Shown: one piece after another, positions 45,192-50,970 of the stretch | Position numbering within the stretch: position 1 is the stretch's first letter | Layout of the letters: every line of letters begins with the position of its first letter | DNA from: an uncultured Lachnospiraceae bacterium | GTDB lineage: Bacteria; Bacillota; Clostridia; Lachnospirales; Lachnospiraceae | Length of the DNA: 50,970 nt | Direction of reading: 5' to 3' | Assembly: GCA_947626775.1 (NCBI GenBank) | Contig: CANQTL010000004.1 | Location: 77,643-128,612, forward strand | Program-made: the position numbers and the translations under genes | Notes under the pieces: generated by a model | Database searches by the model: none | What the model was told of the DNA's origin: nothing | The model's input: only the letters and a program-made list of their open reading frames with translations

Positions 45192-46952
45192 ATGACACAC
45201 AAGGAAAAGGCGGAACGGCTGATTCGGCAGCAGTATCACTGTACGCAGGCGATCGTGGGAGCGTTCGCGGACAATATCGGGCTGGATTTGAAGACGGCTC
45301 TGAAGATCAGCACGTGCTTCGGAGGCGGCATGCGCAAGGGCGAGGTGTGCGGCTGTCTGACTGGCGCCGTCATGGTGCTGGGGATGGTCTACGGTTATTA
45401 CGACGCGCAGGACAAGGAGCGGGAAGTCCGCGGGACTACCAAGACGGAAGAACTCGTGCAGCGTTTTTCCGAGCGGATGGAAGGAAAACTTGCCTGTAAG
45501 GAAATTCTCGGGCTGGATCTGTCCAGGCCGGAGGAACTTGCCGTCATCCATGAGAAGAATCTGATGGGAAAGATCTGCCCCGGCGTGCTGAGCGCGTGCA
45601 TTGAGATTCTGGAAGAGCTTCTGCCCGCGGACTTAAAGAGCGCGTCCGCGGAAGAAGAGGAGGAGCTTGACAATATAGCGGGCAGCAGCGAGATGCGCAC
45701 CATCCTGATCAGCCAGAACAGGTTCCGGCGTTTCAAGCGCAGCGTCGGGGAACTGCTGCTCTCCTCCCAGAAAGAGATCGCCTTTATCCAGTTCGATATC
45801 CGCCAGTTCAAGGTGGTGAACGATCTGTACGGGGAAAAGATCGGCGATGAAATTTTGCAGTTTGTCAGGGAGCAGCTGAAGGCAATCTGCGACGACAGAC
45901 AGTATTTTATTCATCTGCGCAGCGACGTGTTCATGCTTGTGACGGAGTATGACGAGGAGGCAGAGCTGACGGATCTGATCGAGCGTTTGAATACCAGGGT
46001 CGGCAGCTACAAGGACATCAAGCTGCAGATGACCTACGGCGTTTACACGGTGGAGGACCGCGAGATGGAGCTGCGCCAGATGGAGGACCGGGCGGCGATG
46101 GCCAGAAAAGCCGCGAAGCAGAGCGCGGTGGGCCGCGTCCTTTTCTACAGGGAGCAGTTTAAGGAGAATCTGTACAACAGAAAATTTATCGAGGAGAACA
46201 TGCAGGCGGCGATCGCGGAGCGGCAGTTTATGATGTATCTGCAGCCCAAGTACAGCATCGCGAAGAATGAGATCATCGGCGCGGAGGCGCTCGTGCGGTG
46301 GCGGCATCCGGAGCGCGGCATGATTTTTCCGGATCAGTTCATCCCGGTTCTGGAGGACAACGGTTTTATCCGAAAAGTGGATTATTTTATCTGGGGCGAA
46401 GCCTGCAGATTCATTAAGCGATGCGAGACGGACGGGATACCGGCGTGCCCGATCTCGGTGAACGTGTCCAGAGTTCATCTGCGGGACGACGAGTGCATCA
46501 AGGTGCTCTCCGACCTGATTCAGAAGACCGCGATTCCACGGTCTATGCTGGAGCTGGAGATCACAGAGTCGGTGGACGACCAGGAGGTCAGCAGAAAAGC
46601 GTACCAACTGAAGGATGAAGGTTACACGCTTCTGATGGACGACTTTGGCAGCGGGTACTCGTCGCTGAACATTCTGTTGGAGACGCCTTTTGACGTGATC
46701 AAGCTGGATAAGCGGTTCATGGAGAGTATGATGGTGTCCGGCAAGGGCAAGTTGATCCTGGAACAAGTGGTGGCCATGGCGAACAAGCTGGGGCTCGGCC
46801 TTCTGGCGGAGGGCGTGGAGACCAGGGAACAGGTGGATCTGCTGCAGCGTATCGGCTGCGACCAGGTGCAGGGTTATTATTATGCGAAGCCCATGCCGGA
46901 GGAGGATTTCTACCGGCTGCTGCGTGAACAGAGGGCGGCGCAAATCGGTTAA
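45192..46952 (+). CDS. C_GCAxxG_C_C domain - degenerate GGDEF - EAL protein (c-di-GMP phosphodiesterase)
   Basis: 586 residues. The first ~135 are a C_GCAxxG_C_C-type redox domain (YHCTQAIVGAFADN, FGGGMRKGEVCGCLTGAVMVLG, CPGVLSACIEILEE). A GGDEF fold follows (~165-315) in which the signature is RSDVF, so no cyclase activity is expected. The EAL domain (~325-575) keeps its catalytic set: EALVRW, NVSRVHL, ELEITES, DDFGSGYSSL, KLDKRF, EGVETREQ and QGYYYAKP. It should hydrolyse c-di-GMP, perhaps under redox control through the N-terminal cysteines. The partner GGDEF gene begins 17 bases later. This domain order is unusual. Confidence 0.85.
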   Translation: MTHKEKAERLIRQQYHCTQAIVGAFADNIGLDLKTALKISTCFGGGMRKGEVCGCLTGAVMVLGMVYGYYDAQDKEREVRGTTKTEELVQRFSERMEGKLACKEILGLDLSRPEELAVIHEKNLMGKICPGVLSACIEILEELLPADLKSASAEEEEELDNIAGSSEMRTILISQNRFRRFKRSVGELLLSSQKEIAFIQFDIRQFKVVNDLYGEKIGDEILQFVREQLKAICDDRQYFIHLRSDVFMLVTEYDEEAELTDLIERLNTRVGSYKDIKLQMTYGVYTVEDREMELRQMEDRAAMARKAAKQSAVGRVLFYREQFKENLYNRKFIEENMQAAIAERQFMMYLQPKYSIAKNEIIGAEALVRWRHPERGMIFPDQFIPVLEDNGFIRKVDYFIWGEACRFIKRCETDGIPACPISVNVSRVHLRDDECIKVLSDLIQKTAIPRSMLELEITESVDDQEVSRKAYQLKDEGYTLLMDDFGSGYSSLNILLETPFDVIKLDKRFMESMMVSGKGKLILEQVVAMANKLGLGLLAEGVETREQVDLLQRIGCDQVQGYYYAKPMPEEDFYRLLREQRAAQIG

Positions 46953-46969
46953 AGGAGATATTTCACGGA

Positions 46970-47923
46970 ATGGATTACAAGGCGATTCCTTTTGAGAAGC
47001 GGATCAAGGAAAATATCAGAAATTATGCGTTGGATAACCTGTACGCGATCGACGTGCTGACGGATTACTGCAAGTCCCTGTGCGCGGTGGCGGACGTGTC
47101 GATCCTGATCACCGAGCGGCACGGGGAAAAAATCGTGTCGCTGGGCGGATTCGCGGGGTTTACGCCGGATGTGGTCGGCGAACCGGGACGCAAAGTGCGG
47201 GTCTACGGCAGGACGATCGCCCATCTCTACGCGGAAACGGATCAAGTGCCGGAGGAAAAACGGGCTGCGGTGGAACATCTTCTGGACGGTTTCGCCGCCA
47301 TGCTCTCCCAGTGGGGAGAGGAGGCGTATCTGCACAGAGAGTCCTCTATCTATATGGACGAACTGGAGGAGGAAGTCGGCGTACAGCATGTGCAGACCGC
47401 CAAGGGAGAGAAGGAGGACGCGCTGACGGGCGCGTACCATAAGCTGTATTTCGAGGAGCGTATGCAGATTATTGACCGCTCCGAGATCGCGCCCGTAGCC
47501 ATTGTCAACGTCAATATCAACGACTGGAAATATGTCAACGACAACTACGGCGACGAGGAGAGCGACAGGCTGATCAGGACGGTGGCCGGTATCCTGAAGG
47601 CGGAGGCGAAACCGGACTATGTGATCGGCAGGGTGGACGGAGACGTGTTCATCGTGCTGATTCCGCTGGCGGAGGACAGGGAGGCGGAGGACTACTGCGC
47701 GCGGGTGCAGCAGTCCTGCCTGGAGTATGAGGATCCGATCCTGGCTCCCTCCGCGGCCTGCGGCGTCGTCTACAAGACCAACGTGGAGGAGAAGATCGAG
47801 GATAAGCTGGCGGACGCCGAGTACGAGATGTTCAATAACAAGTTTGAGATCAAAAACGCGCCGGGGTACAGGGAACGCCTGGAAAAAGGCAGGCGCCGGA
47901 CGCCGCAGGAGAGGGATTTCTAA
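46970..47923 (+). CDS. Degenerate GGDEF-domain protein
   Basis: 317 residues. Residues 1-145 are an unrecognised N-terminal domain without membrane helices. Residues ~148-300 are a GGDEF fold (DALTGAYHKLYFEERM, VNVNINDWKYVNDNYGDEESD), but the signature reads VDGDVF instead of GGDEF. It may have lost cyclase activity or bind a nucleotide as a sensor. It is transcribed with the preceding redox/EAL gene. AAAGGAG lies 12 bases before the ATG. Confidence 0.8.
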   Translation: MDYKAIPFEKRIKENIRNYALDNLYAIDVLTDYCKSLCAVADVSILITERHGEKIVSLGGFAGFTPDVVGEPGRKVRVYGRTIAHLYAETDQVPEEKRAAVEHLLDGFAAMLSQWGEEAYLHRESSIYMDELEEEVGVQHVQTAKGEKEDALTGAYHKLYFEERMQIIDRSEIAPVAIVNVNINDWKYVNDNYGDEESDRLIRTVAGILKAEAKPDYVIGRVDGDVFIVLIPLAEDREAEDYCARVQQSCLEYEDPILAPSAACGVVYKTNVEEKIEDKLADAEYEMFNNKFEIKNAPGYRERLEKGRRRTPQERDF

Positions 47924-47982
47924 AAAAAGTATTAAATCCCGCGATTCCGGCTACAATAAGAAAACGGAAGAAAATGGAAGAA

Positions 47983-48027
47983 AACGAGAGATAATTACAC
48001 GAAAAAAGTGTGCAGATATCTCTCGTT
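47983..48027 (+). terminator. Probable terminator before groES
   Basis: An 11-bp stem AACGAGAGATA/TATCTCTCGTT with an inner CAC/GTG part; only a weak T-rich tail (CTGTTTG). It abuts the groE -35 box. Confidence 0.55.
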
Positions 48028-48031
48028 CTGT

Positions 48032-48060
48032 TTGCAAAGTACTCTGTTAAAAACTAATAT
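48032..48060 (+). promoter_or_regulatory. Sigma-A promoter of groESL
   Basis: TTGCAA (48032-48037), a 17-base spacer and TAATAT (48055-48060). Confidence 0.75.
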
Positions 48061-48071
48061 AGAGTTTGTGA

Positions 48072-48098
48072 TTAGCACTCGACATAAATGAGTGCTAA
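48072..48098. promoter_or_regulatory. CIRCE element (HrcA operator)
   Basis: A perfect CIRCE: TTAGCACTC, nine bases, GAGTGCTAA, just after the groE promoter start point. It is the binding site of the heat-shock repressor HrcA. Confidence 0.97.
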
Positions 48099-48140
48099 CA
48101 AACCAGGTCAGGCAATATTTTATATAAGGAGGCTTTTATC

Positions 48141-48425
48141 ATGAAATTAGCACCACTTGGCGACAGAGTCGTATTGAAGCAGCTGGAGGCGGAAGAGACC
48201 ACGAAGTCCGGTATCGTTCTTCCGGGACAGAGCAAGGAGAAACCGCAGCAGGCGGAAGTGATCGCGGTAGGCCCCGGCGGCGTGGTAGACGGTAAGGAAG
48301 TAAAGATGGAGGTAAAGGTGGGCGATCAGGTCATTTACTCCAAATACGCGGGCACGGAAGTGAAACTGGACGAGGATGAGTATATCGTCGTGAGACAGAG
48401 CGATATTCTGGCGATTGTACAGAAA

Positions 48426-48428
<3 letters not shown>
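48141..48428 (+). CDS. groES: Co-chaperonin GroES
   Basis: 95 residues, full length. It caps the GroEL ring during protein folding. LAPLGDRVVLKQLEAEE at the start, the mobile-loop region KSGIVLPGQSKEKPQ, and the C-terminal YIVVRQSDILAIVQK are typical. AAGGAGG precedes the ATG. Its TAA stop is also the first three bases of a tandem repeat. Confidence 0.98.
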
Positions 48429-50204
<1,776 letters not shown>

Positions 50205-50214
50205 GGAGCGCTAA

Positions 50215-50251
50215 GAGGAAACAAGCGCCGCGCAGCGGCATTTGTTTCCTC
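50215..50251 (+). other. Nested hairpin directly after groEL
   Basis: Outer arms GAGGAAACAA/TTGTTTCCTC (10 bp) enclose an inner GCCGC-GCA-GCGGC hairpin. It may end or protect groEL mRNA, but no T-run follows. Confidence 0.65.
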
Positions 50252-50258
50252 AGCGCCC

Positions 50259-50324
50259 TTAGCGAGCAAGCTGCCTGCGTAGCAGGCAAGGCAGCGCCGT
50301 AAGGCGCGAGCTTGCGAGCCTAAG
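50259..50324. repeat. Three-way-junction repeat, copy 1
   Basis: 66 bases. Stem P1 GCAAGCT/AGCTTGC (repeat positions 8-14 with 51-57), P2 GCCTGC-GTA-GCAGGC, P3 GCGCC-GTAA-GGCGC. It matches copy 2 (50338-50403) without gaps at 51 of 66 bases. Confidence 0.75.
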
Positions 50325-50337
50325 TGGTTTCACGCCG

Positions 50338-50403
50338 CTAACGAGCAAGCCGTCTGCGAAGCAGACAAATGAGCGCCGTAAGGCGCTGGCTCGTGAGTCT
50401 GAG
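50338..50403. repeat. Three-way-junction repeat, copy 2
   Basis: Same fold as copy 1. The P2 change C16-G28 to T16-A28 and the P1 change T14-A51 to C14-G51 keep pairing. P2 reads GTCTGC-GAA-GCAGAC. Copies start 79 bases apart. Confidence 0.75.
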
Positions 50404-50407
50404 GTAA

Positions 50408-50433
50408 GAGCAAGCCGTCTGCGAAGCAGACAG
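50408..50433. repeat. Partial third copy of the junction repeat
   Basis: GAGCAAGCC then GTCTGCGAAGCAGAC repeats the 5' third of copy 2; the 3' two thirds are missing. Another small hairpin, GGTCTGC-ACA-GCAGACC, follows at about 50449-50465. Confidence 0.7.
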
Positions 50434-50472
50434 GAATAAAGAATAATCGGTCTGCACAGCAGACCACCCCTC

Positions 50473-50527
50473 CTGGGGGGGGGACAAAAGTTATTTGGCT
50501 TTTGTCCTCCTCCCAGATATTTTTTTG
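50473..50527 (+). terminator. Strong intrinsic terminator with nine-G arm
   Basis: An 18-bp stem pairs CTG9ACAAAAG with CTTTTGTCCTCCTCCCAG (G-U pairs allowed) around an eight-base loop, followed by ATATTTTTTT. It probably ends the groE transcript. Confidence 0.85.
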
Positions 50528-50535
50528 TACAGAAA

Positions 50536-50574
50536 GTGCAACTTTTTGACAAACCCGGCACTCTATCAGACAGA
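50536..50574 (+). repeat. 39-base promoter-like repeat, copy B
   Basis: Second copy of the block at 45054-45092. Here it contains TTGACA (50546-50551). A GGGGAGG site (50585-50591) follows, then a TTG-started frame of only nine codons (50600-50629), so whatever gene this element served is missing or displaced. Confidence 0.65.
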
Positions 50575-50697
50575 ATCTTATGAAGGGGAGGACAAAGATT
50601 GAAAATGAGAAGTAGAGGATATCCATAACTTTACGCACACAACAAACAAGCCATCTTCTGGTGGCTGCTTTAAAAATTGAATATTGCAATGTTAAGG

Positions 50698-50970
50698 TTA
50701 TGTAGTTGCTGACTTGATTTTATAACCCTGATTCCTTGCGATAAGGATCGCCTGCTCTACCGTGATCTCACGATCAGTCGGGGGAAGCTCGGATTTCCTG
50801 TAAAGTTCCGCATTGTAGTTTACACCGTCTTTGAGCATGTGGTATACTGCGGTGAGAAGCATTCTTGCTATTGCAATGATTGCTTTCTTGTGACCGCGAC
50901 GCTTTTTGAGACGGAGATAGCGGTTACGAATCTCAGGATGCTTTTTGCTGGTAACAACAGCATTGGCACA
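50698..50970 (-). CDS. IS110-family transposase, C-terminal end (5' part outside window)
   Basis: Reading the minus strand from the window edge gives 90 residues to a TAA at 50698-50700. The segment LKKRRGHKKAIIAIARMLLTAVYHMLKDG is typical of the C-terminal (Transposase_20) part of IS110 transposases, DEDD-type enzymes of elements that lack terminal inverted repeats. The N-terminal RuvC-like domain is outside the window. After the stop, a hairpin (AGCCA/TGGCT, about 50650-50667) may belong to the element's right-hand non-coding end, where IS110 elements can encode a guide RNA; this cannot be confirmed here. Confidence 0.8.
   Translation of the reverse strand, partial: CANAVVTSKKHPEIRNRYLRLKKRRGHKKAIIAIARMLLTAVYHMLKDGVNYNAELYRKSELPPTDREITVEQAILIARNQGYKIKSATT

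Noticed and set aside
50475..50483. Nine-G run after groEL as another phase-variation tract
   Set aside because: It is fully paired with CCTCCTCCC in the terminator stem, so terminator structure explains it.

Overview
The window looks like a chromosomal segment of a spore-forming Clostridia member, most likely Lachnospiraceae. The grounds are strong Shine-Dalgarno sites, a moderately high GC content, sporulation genes (spoIIM, a spoVB-like flippase), an HrcA/CIRCE-controlled groE operon, an [FeFe]-hydrogenase, and an Rpn/PD-(D/E)XK transposase-like nuclease of a type common in that family. No tRNA, rRNA or CRISPR array was seen.

Positions 1-20130 form a pectin and uronate catabolic locus. 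It opens with the 3' end of a GH43-type glycosidase and a MATE transporter. A lacI-uxaC operon (minus strand) is divergent from uxaB-uxaA-GH105-GH28 (plus strand). The shared 315-bp region holds two promoters, each with a related 14-bp operator at its start point. A minus-strand pectinesterase follows. Then comes a long plus-strand operon: a GltD-like oxidoreductase, an [FeFe]-hydrogenase, a sugar isomerase-like TIM barrel, KDPG aldolase with an extra C-terminal domain, KDG kinase, kduI and kduD. Together they turn imported oligogalacturonides, by both the isomerase (UxaC-UxaB-UxaA) and the unsaturated (KduI-KduD) branches, into KDG, KDPG, pyruvate and glyceraldehyde-3-phosphate. The pectin-cleaving enzymes lack visible signal peptides, so they probably act inside the cell.

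Positions 20130-29925 carry housekeeping and sporulation genes: rny (RNase Y), a PLP aminotransferase, a NUDIX hydrolase, spoIIM, xerD, a DAHP synthase, a spoVB-like flippase and mnmA. Positions 29926-33591 are an AT-rich insert encoding an McrB/McrC type IV restriction pair. A second NUDIX hydrolase, an Rpn nuclease with a possible internal start, and a flavodoxin-like oxidoreductase follow.

Positions 36290-41276 hold a large hybrid histidine kinase, whose start is split by a nine-G tract, an output-less double-receiver protein and a PHP phosphatase. Positions 41400-45005 are the glycolytic gap-pgk-tpiA cluster. Next come two signalling genes: a C_GCAxxG_C_C redox-type domain fused to a degenerate GGDEF and an intact EAL, and a second degenerate GGDEF protein. 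The window ends with groES-groEL, a 290-bp array of palindromic structured repeats, a strong terminator and the C-terminal end of an IS110-family transposase.

The least explained material is intergenic. It includes families of small hairpins (tandem TAA-starting repeats between groES and groEL, three-way-junction repeats after groEL with compensatory changes, and a structured repeat near 24.2 and 26.2 kb), long poly-G tracts at the starts of two signalling genes, and a repeated 39-nt promoter-like block.
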